Positions 17,131-27,965 of a stretch of DNA of 64,000 nt are shown piece by piece. Each line of letters starts with the position of its first letter. The stretch's first letter is position 1. A model generated the notes under the pieces. The model made no database searches. It was not told the DNA's origin and saw only the letters and a list, made by a program, of their open reading frames with translations. The stretch is taken from contig JBDTEO010000029.1 of NCBI GenBank assembly GCA_039922495.1, forward strand, positions 124,001 to 188,000, read 5' to 3'. The translations under genes were made by a program, and so were the position numbers. This DNA comes from JALYYC01 sp039922495. Lineage in GTDB: Bacteria > Chloroflexota > Dormibacteria > CF-121.

Positions 17131-17141
17131 ACACTTGTTCG
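17128..17141. promoter_or_regulatory. LexA box overlapping the lexA -35 element
   Basis: CAAACACTTGTTCG differs by one base from CGAAC-N4-GTTCG, the Gram-positive type SOS box. Its edge overlaps the lexA -35 at 17125-17130. Confidence 0.75.
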
Positions 17142-17150
17142 TACAAAGGC

Positions 17151-17179
17151 TTGACGCGAACAGGCGTTCGTGCTACGGT
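17151..17179 (+). promoter_or_regulatory. Promoter of the LysM SOS gene
   Basis: TTGACG (17151-17156), a 17-bp spacer and TACGGT (17174-17179). A perfect LexA box fills most of the spacer. Transcription would start around 17186, a few bases before the ATG at 17193. Confidence 0.7.
17157..17170. promoter_or_regulatory. LexA box in the LysM promoter spacer
   Basis: CGAACAGGCGTTCG is a perfect CGAAC-N4-GTTCG box. It lies between the -35 and -10 of the plus-strand promoter, where bound LexA would exclude RNA polymerase. Confidence 0.85.
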
Positions 17180-17185
17180 CCGTTG

Positions 17186-17199
17186 CGAACACATGTTCG
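17186..17199. promoter_or_regulatory. LexA box over the LysM transcription start and start codon
   Basis: CGAACACATGTTCG is a perfect box identical to strong Gram-positive SOS boxes. Its centre lies 29 bp from the previous box, and it includes the proposed ATG (17193-17195). Confidence 0.85.
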
Positions 17200-17501
17200 C
17201 ACCAACCCGCATCGCTCCACACGTCCCGCACCCATATCCGCGGCCGCGCCGCCGGCGAGGGCTTGGCCGGGTGATCCTGCTGACGGCGGCCTTACTGGTG
17301 GCGTCAGCGCGGCTCGCCTACGGCAGCGGATCAGCGCACGTCAACACGGTCGTGGTTCACCCCGGCGACAGCGTCTGGACGATCGCCCAATCCCATTACC
17401 CGGGGGACCCGCGGTCGCACGTCGACGCCATCCTGGCGGTCAATCACCTCAGCTCGCCGCGGCTGCTCCCGGGGCAGTCGCTCGTGCTCCCACAAGACTG
17501 A
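17193..17501 (+). CDS. SOS-regulated small membrane LysM protein (YneA/DivS-like)
   Basis: 102-aa protein with a basic N-terminus (PRPRRRRGLGR), one membrane helix (about residues 26-43) and an extracytoplasmic LysM peptidoglycan-binding domain (about 51-99, with HPGDSVWTIAQSHY and LLPGQSLVLP). The ATG at 17193 is chosen because the longer frame from TTG 17151 would start inside the promoter; the mRNA would have almost no leader. The gene is divergent from lexA and carries two perfect LexA boxes. This arrangement and architecture match Bacillus yneA, and the position matches Rv2719c and divS of actinobacteria, which delay cell division during DNA damage. Division inhibition is therefore the inferred role. 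A generic cell-wall LysM protein is the alternative. Confidence 0.8.
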   Translation: MFAPTRIAPHVPHPYPRPRRRRGLGRVILLTAALLVASARLAYGSGSAHVNTVVVHPGDSVWTIAQSHYPGDPRSHVDAILAVNHLSSPRLLPGQSLVLPQD

Positions 17502-17515
17502 CGAGCGCCCCTACC

Positions 17516-18013
17516 ATGAGCGCATCGCTGGTCAGTCTTGCCTCCCTGTTGGACCGGTATGAGTCGGTGACCCCGCAGGTCCGCGTCGCCGCGGTCATCA
17601 GCCGTGAGGGGCGGTTCCTGGTGGTCGAGCATCGCAAACGGGACCAGCGCTACTGGGTGCTGCCCGGCGGACGCCTGGAGGCGGGCGAGACGCTCAGGGC
17701 GGCCCTGCGCCGCGAGGCTCAGGAGGAGCTGGCGCTCTCGGCACACGTCGGCCGGCTGCTGGCCGTCTACGAGACCCTCAGCCCAGACCGCCATACCGTC
17801 AACCTCGCCTTTGCCGTCGACGTCGGTGCGGCCGAGCCCCGGATCGATTCCGCCGATCCGGTGCTGGCCGGCTGGCAATGGATCGGCCCTAAAGCGCTTG
17901 GCCGGGTCGATTTCCGCCCGCCGCTGGCCGAGATGCTGGCCGAGATGCTGGCGGAGGGCTTCGAAGGCCCGGTTCGGGTGCTGGGGGATACCTGGACCCC
18001 GGCGGAGCGGTAA
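17516..18013 (+). CDS. Nudix hydrolase
   Basis: 165-aa Nudix-fold hydrolase cleaving an unidentified nucleoside-diphosphate-linked substrate. The Nudix box GX5EX7REUXEEXGU is seen at residues about 52-73 (GRLEAGETLRAALRREAQEE); the final glycine is replaced (ELALSA), a common variation. RYWVLPGG precedes it in the classical position. The ATG at 17516 comes 14 nt after the LysM stop, so the gene may be co-induced in the SOS response. A role in sanitising damaged nucleotides would fit that context but cannot be read from the sequence. Confidence 0.88.
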   Translation: MSASLVSLASLLDRYESVTPQVRVAAVISREGRFLVVEHRKRDQRYWVLPGGRLEAGETLRAALRREAQEELALSAHVGRLLAVYETLSPDRHTVNLAFAVDVGAAEPRIDSADPVLAGWQWIGPKALGRVDFRPPLAEMLAEMLAEGFEGPVRVLGDTWTPAER

Positions 18014-18064
18014 CGTCAGTAATTGAAGATTTTGCGACGTTAACTGAGGGACTCGAGTTTCGAG
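18011..18064. other. Convergent intergenic region with two dyads
   Basis: Between two converging genes lie TAACGTC (18011-18017) paired with GACGTTA (18036-18042), and CTCGA-GTT-TCGAG (18052-18064). No U-tract is obvious, so these are only candidate termination structures. Confidence 0.3.
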
Positions 18065-18316
18065 CTACAGGTGGGCCTGGACGACCGACGCCAGGCTGGG
18101 CCCGAGATCCGGCACCGCCGACGTGATGAACACCAGGCTCAAGAGCAGCACCATCAACACGGTCGTGACCCGGTAGCTGACGGCACGCTCGACGGCATTG
18201 CCGTCGTCGACCAGCACCGCCGGCTCGGCCGACTGCACCATGGCCCGCATATCGGTGACCAGGGTGTCCGCCTGGCTGGCGGCCCGGACCGTCCGGATCG
18301 GGAGTCCCGTGCTCAC
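18065..18316 (-). CDS. Small membrane protein coupled to the GAF sensor
   Basis: 83-aa protein not recognised as a known family. One strong membrane helix lies near residues 55-73 (VTTVLMVLLLSLVFITSAV), with a soluble N-terminal part and a short outer tail. The GTG start at 18316 overlaps the sensor gene stop in a GTGA tetranucleotide, so the two are translationally coupled and may act together. Read-through into the longer upstream frame is rejected because that part is the shadow of the sensor gene. Confidence 0.6.
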   Translation of the reverse strand: MSTGLPIRTVRAASQADTLVTDMRAMVQSAEPAVLVDDGNAVERAVSYRVTTVLMVLLLSLVFITSAVPDLGPSLASVVQAHL

Positions 18317-19929
18317 GCGGCTCCTGCGGGAGCGGTCCGCCTCGACGCGGGGGCGGAGGCCAGCCCTCCGGCGAACAGCAGCGCCAGCCGCTCCGCGAGC
18401 AGCTCCAGGACCAGCGTTTCGCCGACGGAAAAGCCAAAGGGGTCGCGCCGGGCCAGCTGAAGCGTTCCGTCGACGCCGGCACACCGCAGCGGGACGACCG
18501 CGACATGGCGCAGGCCGGCGGGAACCAGGTACAAGTCCTCGGACCGGCGTCCGGTGATCGCCTCGCGGACCACACGACTCGCGGCGATCGCCTCGCCGCT
18601 TCGTGTCCCCGCCAGCGCGACCGAGGCCGGCGAGTAGGCGGCCAGCGGGTCCTGCGATCCGACCACCAGTTCGAGCTCATCGCTGTCCAACCACTCGAGG
18701 TGGACGCTGTCCGCGCGCAGAATCCCGCTCAAATCGGGCAACAGCGCATCGAGAGCGCCGGCATGATCGCTGGCAAACGGGGCGGCAAGACCGGCCAGGC
18801 GGTTGGCCTGCTCCATCGCGACGCGGCGGTTCCGTTGCGCATCGAGGGCCTGCAGACGCGAAAGGGCGACGGCCATCTCCTCGGCAACGGTCCGCACCAG
18901 ACCGCGGGCCGGGGCATCGAATGCGCCATTGCCCGCGCCGATGGTGATCAGCGCGGCGAGGGCGCCGTCGAGCAGCACGGGCTGCATCAGCGTCGTCACG
19001 CCGGTGGCTGTCCCCGGGAGCGGCCCATTGATCACGATCGGCTCGGTCGGATCCATGGCGAGCGTCGGGTTAAAGGTCAGGACCGGGCGTTCGCCTGGAC
19101 CTAAGCCGCTCCAGCGAACCGCGCGGAACTCGTCCGAGGCGGCATCCTTGAGCCAGAAAACCCAACCAAAGCCGGGCGTTAGCGGTTCCACGAGGCTGGC
19201 CAGCTGGGCGAAGAGCGTGTCCTCGTCGCGAGCGCGAGCCAGGGCGGAAATCAACCCGCTGAGCCAACTCTGGCGGTCGAGACGCGCCTGGGCGAGGCGC
19301 GAGGCGGCCTGCAGATGCTGCACGACCAGCATCACGGTCAGGACGGAAAAGCCATCCAGCACGCGGGTGAAGATCGCCACCGAGGCAGGGGCGTCGAAGG
19401 GGATCAGCAGCATCAAGCCCGCCGGGAGCACCCGGGGATCGGCAAACCGGACCGCGATCCGCGCGGCGGCAAAGAACACCAGCAGGTGGGCATCGCCGGT
19501 GAACGGGGCCGACAGCTGCCCCAGCGTGATGACGACCGCGGCATCCGCCAGCGTGAGCAAGACCCGCCGTCCGCGCACCACGCGGCCCGACCGGGACAGC
19601 TCGGCATATAGATATAGGTATGCGACGGCGGTCAGCCCGGCACTGTAGCGGGTCGCCAACGGGACGTTGGGGGCGGCCAGGATTGCCGCGGTCACGCTGA
19701 AGACGGCGACCCACAGGGCCAGCGTGAAGACGAAGTCGCCGCGAACCAGGCCGGGGATGGTCAGACGCCACTCGAGTACGGCGCGACTGATGCCGAGCCA
19801 GGTCGCCCGGAGACGCTCGCTAAAGGACGGCCGGTGCCCGAGCTTGACGGCAGCGGCGGCCGGCCACGCCTGGGTTCGCCGGGATTTCAACCGCTGGACA
19901 TCGGACGCGCTGAGAGGTTGGCCTTGCAC
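18313..19929 (-). CDS. Membrane GAF-domain sensor without an output domain
   Basis: 538-aa protein with about six membrane helices (about 66-86, 97-110, 122-139, 148-160, 167-180, 188-204). Two GAF-like domains follow (about 225-360 and 380-520). The membrane part resembles the MASE-type sensing regions of histidine kinases and cyclases. No histidine kinase, GGDEF, phosphatase or HTH module follows; the protein ends after the second GAF. It is coupled to the 83-aa membrane protein downstream. The GTG start has a GGCGGAG directly adjacent, so a slightly later start is possible. It may be a kinase-less accessory sensor or the remnant of a larger one. Confidence 0.65.
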   Translation of the reverse strand: MQGQPLSASDVQRLKSRRTQAWPAAAAVKLGHRPSFSERLRATWLGISRAVLEWRLTIPGLVRGDFVFTLALWVAVFSVTAAILAAPNVPLATRYSAGLTAVAYLYLYAELSRSGRVVRGRRVLLTLADAAVVITLGQLSAPFTGDAHLLVFFAAARIAVRFADPRVLPAGLMLLIPFDAPASVAIFTRVLDGFSVLTVMLVVQHLQAASRLAQARLDRQSWLSGLISALARARDEDTLFAQLASLVEPLTPGFGWVFWLKDAASDEFRAVRWSGLGPGERPVLTFNPTLAMDPTEPIVINGPLPGTATGVTTLMQPVLLDGALAALITIGAGNGAFDAPARGLVRTVAEEMAVALSRLQALDAQRNRRVAMEQANRLAGLAAPFASDHAGALDALLPDLSGILRADSVHLEWLDSDELELVVGSQDPLAAYSPASVALAGTRSGEAIAASRVVREAITGRRSEDLYLVPAGLRHVAVVPLRCAGVDGTLQLARRDPFGFSVGETLVLELLAERLALLFAGGLASAPASRRTAPAGAA

Positions 19930-20107
19930 CTCCGCCAGTGTCGCAATCGAACCCTACGGCCCCGGCCGCGAGATGGCGACGGTCCCTTACGAACAGTGTG
20001 ACGGCGGGCGCTGCGTTCACAACCGGCCCGGCGCACGCCGCGTTGCCTAAGCTGGATACGGTGCCCCCTCCTCTCCCCCCTCCCCGACTCGCCGCCGCTG
20101 GCCGGCG

Positions 20108-20596
20108 ATGCCGGTTCGCTCGACCGTCCCCGGACTCGACGCCGCCACCGTCCGTCGCTGGCTCGAGAACCTGCCGCCTGCCGTCGGCTATACCGTGAGT
20201 GCCCGGCCGTTGCGCTACCGGCGGGCGCCGCACCTGGGCGCCTTCTGCTGGTACGACGACCGGTTGATCGAACTCCAGGTGCCCCACCCCTTCAGGGCCT
20301 GGAACGAGACCGTCTATCACCGCGCCCATCGCAAACCCGGCCAGACCCTGGCCTTCCGCTGGGAAAGCCGCAGCATCCGCTTTCGCACGCGTCGCGAGGT
20401 GCTGCGCTTCCTCTACTGCCACGAGTTCTACCACTGGTATCTGCGCGAGGTGCTGCAGCGAAAGGCGGCCGCCGAGACCGCCTGCGACCGCTTCGCCCTG
20501 GCCCATTTCCGGCGGCGGAACCTCGACGTCGACTGGCCCGCCCTGCTGCCAGGTTATCGCCTCCGAGCGACCCGGCCGCTTTCCCGAACCGCCTGA
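20108..20596 (+). CDS. HExxH putative metallopeptidase-like protein
   Basis: 162-aa protein of unknown family. The C-terminal half has CHEFYHWYL (His105-Glu106, His109), an HExxH zinc motif, and Glu123 in AAETACDRFA. This resembles the third-ligand helix of ImmA/IrrE and SprT-like proteases, where a Glu/Asp-rich segment follows the HExxH. No signal peptide is seen, so it is probably cytoplasmic. The upstream 178 nt separate it from the divergent sensor gene and hold nothing clear. The archaeal-type ATPase gene starts 37 nt downstream. Function is unassigned. Confidence 0.6.
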   Translation: MPVRSTVPGLDAATVRRWLENLPPAVGYTVSARPLRYRRAPHLGAFCWYDDRLIELQVPHPFRAWNETVYHRAHRKPGQTLAFRWESRSIRFRTRREVLRFLYCHEFYHWYLREVLQRKAAAETACDRFALAHFRRRNLDVDWPALLPGYRLRATRPLSRTA

Positions 20597-20633
20597 GCCA
20601 GCGCCGCTCGAGCGCCTTATACTGATCCGCGTT

Positions 20634-21812
20634 ATGCCCCAACGCGTAACGCCGCAACAGCAGGCCAATCCATTCCGCTTCGGCCGGATCGTCTTCGGCG
20701 AGGCCTTTACCGACCGGGAAGCGGACCTGATGGTGCTCCAGCGCGAGCTCCGCGATGGCCAGAACGTCCTGATCGAGGCGCCGCGCCGGTTCGGCAAGAC
20801 GTCGCTGATCCTGGAGGTCAAGCGGCGGCTCGAGGCCGAGGGCATCCCGGTGGCCTATCTGGACTGCATGCTGGTCCCCTCTCGAGCCCGACTGGCCGAC
20901 CGGCTCGCCTCCGCCTACCTGCAGGCCTTCAAGAACCCGGCCCAGCGCGCCGAAGACTGGGTGGTCCAGCATTTGCGTGCCTTTCGCGTCCGCCCCTCGC
21001 TCAGCTTCGACGACCAGGGCCATACCCAGCTGACCTTCGAGGCGGGCAGCGCCGGCAGCCCCAACCTCGATGCCCTCCTCGAGCAGCTCTTCAGCGAGCC
21101 GGAAACGATTGCCAAAGAGCGGAAGGGCCGGCTGGTGGTCATCCTCGACGAGTTCCAGGACCTGATGGAGCTCGGCCCAGGCCTGCTCCGCTTGCTTCGC
21201 GCCGTCATCCAGCAGCAGCAGCACGTCAGCTACGCCCTTCTTGGCTCACGCCAGGCGCTGTTGCGGAAGGCGGTCCACGAACGGAGCGCGCCGTTACTCA
21301 AGATCGCGCGGCCCTATCCGCTCGGGCCACTGCCTCGGGAGGAGTTCGCCACCTTTCTCACGGCGCGCTTCGAGGACAGTGGACGGCCGGTGCCGCGGGC
21401 CACGGTCGAGGCGTTGATCGACTTCACCCGCGGCCACCCCAACGACACGCAGGAGGCGGCGCACTTCCTCTGGGAGGTCGCGTTGCTCCCGCTCTCGGCC
21501 GACGAGCTGGTCTCGACCGCAATCGCGCGCGTGCTGGATGCCGAAGGGGCGCAGATGACGGTCCTCTGGCACGACTCGGCGCCGGCGCAACGTAACCTGC
21601 TCACGGCGCTTGTCGAGTGGGGCGGTCGCAACATCTATAGCGAGGCCTATCGGCGTCACGCCAACCTCGGGCCCGCCACCACCGTCCAGCGCGCGGTGCA
21701 GACGCTGCTCGAGCGGGAGCTGGTCGATCTCGAACCCAGTGGCGCCTACGGCATCAAGGAACGCTTCTTCGAGGAGTGGGTTCGGCGCCGGATCGTTCGC
21801 GGGGAGCTTTGA
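20634..21812 (+). CDS. Archaeal-type AAA ATPase with C-terminal winged helix
   Basis: 392-aa STAND/ATPase_2-type protein, a family common in archaea and patchy in bacteria. Walker A is APRRFGKTS at residues 49-57; Walker B is VVILDEFQDL near 165-175; a sensor-like LLGSRQALLRKA follows. The C-terminal 90 residues, including AVQTLLERELVDLE, look like a winged-helix domain, suggesting DNA binding. A TATACT hexamer lies 10 nt before the ATG. The tyrosine recombinase starts 53 nt downstream. Such ATPases can be regulatory or part of mobile elements; no cargo or repeat supports mobility here. Confidence 0.75.
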   Translation: MPQRVTPQQQANPFRFGRIVFGEAFTDREADLMVLQRELRDGQNVLIEAPRRFGKTSLILEVKRRLEAEGIPVAYLDCMLVPSRARLADRLASAYLQAFKNPAQRAEDWVVQHLRAFRVRPSLSFDDQGHTQLTFEAGSAGSPNLDALLEQLFSEPETIAKERKGRLVVILDEFQDLMELGPGLLRLLRAVIQQQQHVSYALLGSRQALLRKAVHERSAPLLKIARPYPLGPLPREEFATFLTARFEDSGRPVPRATVEALIDFTRGHPNDTQEAAHFLWEVALLPLSADELVSTAIARVLDAEGAQMTVLWHDSAPAQRNLLTALVEWGGRNIYSEAYRRHANLGPATTVQRAVQTLLERELVDLEPSGAYGIKERFFEEWVRRRIVRGEL

Positions 21813-21865
21813 GCTGAAGGCGTTCCACGCATCACGCCAGTCCGCCTTACAATCGCACAAGCAGC

Positions 21866-22849
21866 GTGCCCACCGCTTCCACCACGTCCCCGCCGCAGGC
21901 ACCCGCGATCCCGGCCGCACTGGACGGGCGCGTCCGTACCTTCCTCGAAGCCTGCGAGATCGACCGCAACCTCAGCCCCCTCACCATCCGGCAATACCAG
22001 CTCTACCTCGATCACCTGCTGGGGTGGCTGAGCGAACGCCATCCCGAGGTCAAAGACCTGGCTGACCTCGATCCCGATGTCGTCCGCGGCTACAAGCTGG
22101 CGCTGGCCCGTCACCTCAACGCCCGGACCGGGCGGCCGCTCGCTCGCGCCACCCAGACCTACTTTCTGATCGCGCTCCGCTCGCTGCTCCGCTACTGGGC
22201 GATGCAGGGCCTCGAGGTGATGGCGCCGGACCGCGTCGAGCTGGGCAAGGCCCAGTCCCGCTCGTTGAAGTTTCTCAACCCGGAGCAGATGCAACGGCTC
22301 CTGTCGGCGCCGGATGTCACCGAGGAGCGAGGCCTGCGCGACCGCGCCCTGCTGGAGACCTTCTTCAGCACCGGGCTGCGGGTCTCCGAGCTCGCCCGGC
22401 TCGATCGCGACGGCATCAACCTGCGAACGCGGGAGTTCAGCGTGGTCGGCAAGGGACGAAAGTCGCGGATCGTCTTTTTGACCGAGGCGGCAACCGACTG
22501 GCTCGACCGCTACCTCCATGCCCGCTCGGATCGCTGGAGGCCGCTCTTCATCCGGACCCGGGGAGACCGCGACCTCAATCCCGACGGCCTGCGGATGCGG
22601 ATGTCGCCACGATCGATCGAGCGCGTGGTGGAGAAGTACGTGAAGCTGGCCGGTTTGGCAGTGGCCGCGACGCCGCACACGCTCCGGCATTCCTTCGCCA
22701 CCGACCTGCTCTCCAACGGCGCCGACCTGCGCGCCGTCCAGGAGATGCTCGGCCACGCTAACCTCAACACCACGCAGATCTACACCCATGTCACCAACCC
22801 ACAGCTCCGCGCGGTGCATCGCAAGTTCCATAGCGGCAATCACGCCTGA
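21866..22849 (+). CDS. Tyrosine recombinase, XerC/XerD type
   Basis: 327-aa site-specific recombinase with an N-terminal SAM-like core-binding domain (about 15-125) and a catalytic domain. Visible catalytic residues are Arg in FSTGLRVSELARLD, His-x-x-Arg in TPHTLRHSFA, His in LGHANLNTTQIY and the Tyr nucleophile in that same block. A 15-residue Pro/Thr-rich N-terminus precedes the family start. It probably acts as a Xer dimer-resolution enzyme at dif with FtsK. A TACAAT hexamer lies 12 nt before the GTG. Neighbours give no prophage context, so a chromosomal Xer role is more likely than an integrase. Confidence 0.87.
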   Translation: MPTASTTSPPQAPAIPAALDGRVRTFLEACEIDRNLSPLTIRQYQLYLDHLLGWLSERHPEVKDLADLDPDVVRGYKLALARHLNARTGRPLARATQTYFLIALRSLLRYWAMQGLEVMAPDRVELGKAQSRSLKFLNPEQMQRLLSAPDVTEERGLRDRALLETFFSTGLRVSELARLDRDGINLRTREFSVVGKGRKSRIVFLTEAATDWLDRYLHARSDRWRPLFIRTRGDRDLNPDGLRMRMSPRSIERVVEKYVKLAGLAVAATPHTLRHSFATDLLSNGADLRAVQEMLGHANLNTTQIYTHVTNPQLRAVHRKFHSGNHA

Positions 22850-22857
22850 TCCGCTGC

Positions 22858-22863
22858 TAGCAT
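22858..22863 (+). promoter_or_regulatory. Putative leaderless -10 element of acnA
   Basis: TAGCAT lies 7 nt before the ATG at 22871, with no Shine-Dalgarno between them. Confidence 0.5.
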
Positions 22864-22870
22864 CAGATCG

Positions 22871-25584
<2,714 letters not shown>

Positions 25585-25588
<4 letters not shown>

Positions 25589-26724
25589 CGCGCGAACACC
25601 GCCAGTTGCGACAGGGTGTTGACGTCCGTAAAGGGCAACGCCGTCTCGCTTTTCGTTTTGACGCTGTAGGCGAAGACCTTACCGGTGGTCGTGGTCGGCC
25701 CCCCGAGGCACTCGCCGCTGCACGGCTGCTCTTCCAGGTACCAGAGGGTCTCGGGGGTCACAAAGACCGGATGGGAGCGGGCCTGGCTGGAGGTCGGGTT
25801 GACCTGGTGGCCGCTCAGGTCGTAGACCCGCACGTGCGGGATGAAGCGGGTGTCGAAGTCGGCAAACGCGATCGCGCCGCCATCGGGCGAGACCGCCGGA
25901 TCGTACCAGCGCAGGCCGGCGACCAGGGTGCCGACGGCCGTCGCCGCCGCATCCCAGGCGCGGACCCCCGATTGGTCGCGGTAATACAGCCGGTCGGTGC
26001 TCCGGGCCCAGACCGCCATCGTCGCGTTGGAGCTCGTGCCCGAGGGCGGCACGAAGGCCACCGTGTTGTCGCCCGTTCGCAAGACCAGGAACTGCCCGGT
26101 TTCGGGGGCGGTGCCCTGGTTTCCGACGAAGGTATCGACCATCAACAGGAAGTGGTCATCGGGCGCGTATTCCAGCCGCACCTGGTCGTCACGCGAGAGG
26201 CCCCGGCCCGGGATCGCATTTAGGCTCCGTTTCGTCTCCTGATCCCCGCTCCGGATATGCAGCGTGGCCTTGCCCGAGGTCGCGTCGTGCTCGAGGTACG
26301 CCAGGCGGGAGCCGTCGTGGCTGTACGCGAGTGCCATGACCTGTCCCGGCGCTGAAACCTCGACCGTGCTGGCGCGCGAGCTCAGGTCGAAGCTCATGAT
26401 GCGGCTCGTTCCCTGGTTGCTGGAGTCGATGTAGGCGATCTTCTCGGCCGAGATGAAGCGGGGCTCCGGCGCAAACCCACTCGGAAGGGAGACCAGCCGC
26501 TGCGGCGCGCTACTCGCCGAGTCGTACAAAAAGATGTCGCTCGAGGATCCACCCGACGCGGTAAAGAGGATCCGAAAGCCGGTCGACGCCGGGGTGGCGG
26601 TCGTGGTTTCCGAAGGCCTGACCGCACTGGAGGGGCTGGGCGAGGGACTCGATGGCGCGGCACAGGCTGCCACGACGACAGGGAGGAGTGCCAGAACGGC
26701 GGGCAGCCGGTTTCGTGTGTTCAG
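25585..26724 (-). CDS. Beta-propeller lipoprotein
   Basis: Putative exported lipoprotein with TolB/WD40-like repeats. After the acylated cysteine comes a Ser/Pro/Thr-rich spacer, then several repeats of the form S-R-x-A-Y-L (DGSRLAYLEHD, GGAIAFADFD, KIAYIDSS). The first conventional start, GTG at 26673, would cut off the signal peptide. The frame continues upstream through LNTRNRLPAVLALLPVVVAAC, a complete lipoprotein signal with lipobox VAAC, beginning at CTG 26724. A TAGAAT lies 9 nt before that CTG and GGAGG abuts it. This CTG start gives 379 codons. Function is unknown; such propellers often bind partners at the cell surface. Confidence 0.75.
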
Positions 26725-26733
26725 CCTCCGGGG

Positions 26734-26739
26734 ATTCTA
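26734..26739 (-). promoter_or_regulatory. Putative -10 element of the propeller lipoprotein
   Basis: TAGAAT on the minus strand ends 9 nt before the CTG proposed as start codon, supporting that start over the internal GTG. Confidence 0.45.
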
Positions 26740-26884
26740 CCGGGACGTGTCGGGATGGGGCGCTCCCGGTCACATCGAGTGACATCATCTTCGCGCCATG
26801 TTCCCATGCCGGAACAAGGCTGCGCGCTTCGTTACGTTTGAGCGGGGCTACCTTGCGGTCTGCGTTGCAGTCAGTAGGAGATTC

Positions 26885-27418
26885 ATGCCAACCGTACGGT
26901 TTTCGCCCAGGCTGCGTTGTAGGGGCGGTCAAACGATGACCGAGTTCGCCCTGGTCGTTCCCGTGCTCGTCGTGCTTATCATGGGCGTCCTCGACGGGGC
27001 CCTGCTGATGTTCAGTGTTGGTACGGCGCGCTACGCGAGCGCGGAAGGCTCGCGGATCGGCGCCACGCTCGGCAATGCGGCCAGCGCCGACAGCCAGGTG
27101 ATGCAGAGCGTCCGCAACACCGTGAGCGGGACGCAACTGTTCACGGTCGACGAAGTCGATATCTACCGGGTCAGCCAGGATGGCAACGGCATCTTGAGCC
27201 AGGATCCCAGCCACATCAACCGCTACCTGCTGAACGGGACCCCGATTGGCCCGATCGCCTGGCCGGAATCGACCCGGAACGTCGGCAACGGAACCAGTGA
27301 CTTCTTCGGGATCACGATCAAGTACACGTACACCTGGAAAGCCGGGTTCTTCGCGCCGCTGGGCCCGGTCAAGACAACCGCCGTCTCCTACGTCCGGCTG
27401 GAGCCCCAGAGTTACTGA
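26885..27418 (+). CDS. TadE-family pseudopilin-like protein (first of two)
   Basis: 177-aa protein with an N-terminal TadE domain. After a basic leader, GGQTMTEFALVVPVLVVLIM is the typical G-x-x-x-x-E segment at the start of a single membrane helix, recognised by Tad/Flp systems. The extracytoplasmic remainder is unconserved. The ATG at 26885 has AGGAG 6 nt upstream; the open frame extends earlier without good starts. It is separated by one base from the second TadE gene and overlaps in function with the TadG-like gene. TadE and TadF are minor pseudopilins of tight-adherence pili. The Tad ATPase and platform genes are not in this window. Confidence 0.85.
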   Translation: MPTVRFSPRLRCRGGQTMTEFALVVPVLVVLIMGVLDGALLMFSVGTARYASAEGSRIGATLGNAASADSQVMQSVRNTVSGTQLFTVDEVDIYRVSQDGNGILSQDPSHINRYLLNGTPIGPIAWPESTRNVGNGTSDFFGITIKYTYTWKAGFFAPLGPVKTTAVSYVRLEPQSY

Positions 27419-27419
27419 C

Positions 27420-27965
27420 ATGAAGCAGATCACCTCACGGGCACGGAAGCGCGGCCAGTCCCTGGCCGAGATGGCGGTCGTCATCCCCGTCTTGTTCTTC
27501 CTGCTGATGGGAGGCTTTGACGCGAGCGTCATGATCGCGGACAAGATCACGGCCGGGTACGCGGTCCGGCAAGGCGCCCGCCTCGCGGCCGAGATCGGCG
27601 GCTCCCAAACGCAGGGCCCACTGGTCACGACGTCTACCGTCGACCAGCAGATCGTTCGGAATGTCCTGGCGGTCACGCGAGGCCTGACGTCAGCGCAGCC
27701 GATCGAGATTGACATCTACCTGCCATCGAAGGCTGATGGAACCTACACGGCCGGCGACCCGATCGATCAGTACTTCATCTCGGCCGGCTCGCCGAGTGCC
27801 GGCACGCTGACCTTCCCGATCCAGAACCGAAACCAGACGCCGCCCAATGAAACCTCAATTGGCGTCCGGATCGTCTGGAAGTATTCGCCACCCGCCGGCA
27901 TCTTTCCCAAAAACATGCAAATGATGGACTACGCGGTGATGAAGGCGGCGCCGCTTCTCGTATGA
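27420..27965 (+). CDS. TadE-family pseudopilin-like protein (second)
   Basis: 181-aa paralogue-like protein with the TadE leader RKRGQSLAEMAVVIPVLFFL and one N-terminal membrane helix, followed by an exported domain of unknown fold. The ATG begins one base after the previous stop, so the two are translated from one transcript. Its end overlaps the ATG of the TadG-like gene (ATGA). It is probably the TadF-equivalent partner of the first protein. Confidence 0.85.
   Translation: MKQITSRARKRGQSLAEMAVVIPVLFFLLMGGFDASVMIADKITAGYAVRQGARLAAEIGGSQTQGPLVTTSTVDQQIVRNVLAVTRGLTSAQPIEIDIYLPSKADGTYTAGDPIDQYFISAGSPSAGTLTFPIQNRNQTPPNETSIGVRIVWKYSPPAGIFPKNMQMMDYAVMKAAPLLV

Noticed and set aside
17151..17192. 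TTG at 17151 as the start of the LysM gene
   Set aside because: It would place the start codon inside the -35 element, and the first 14 residues would span a LexA box and the -10.
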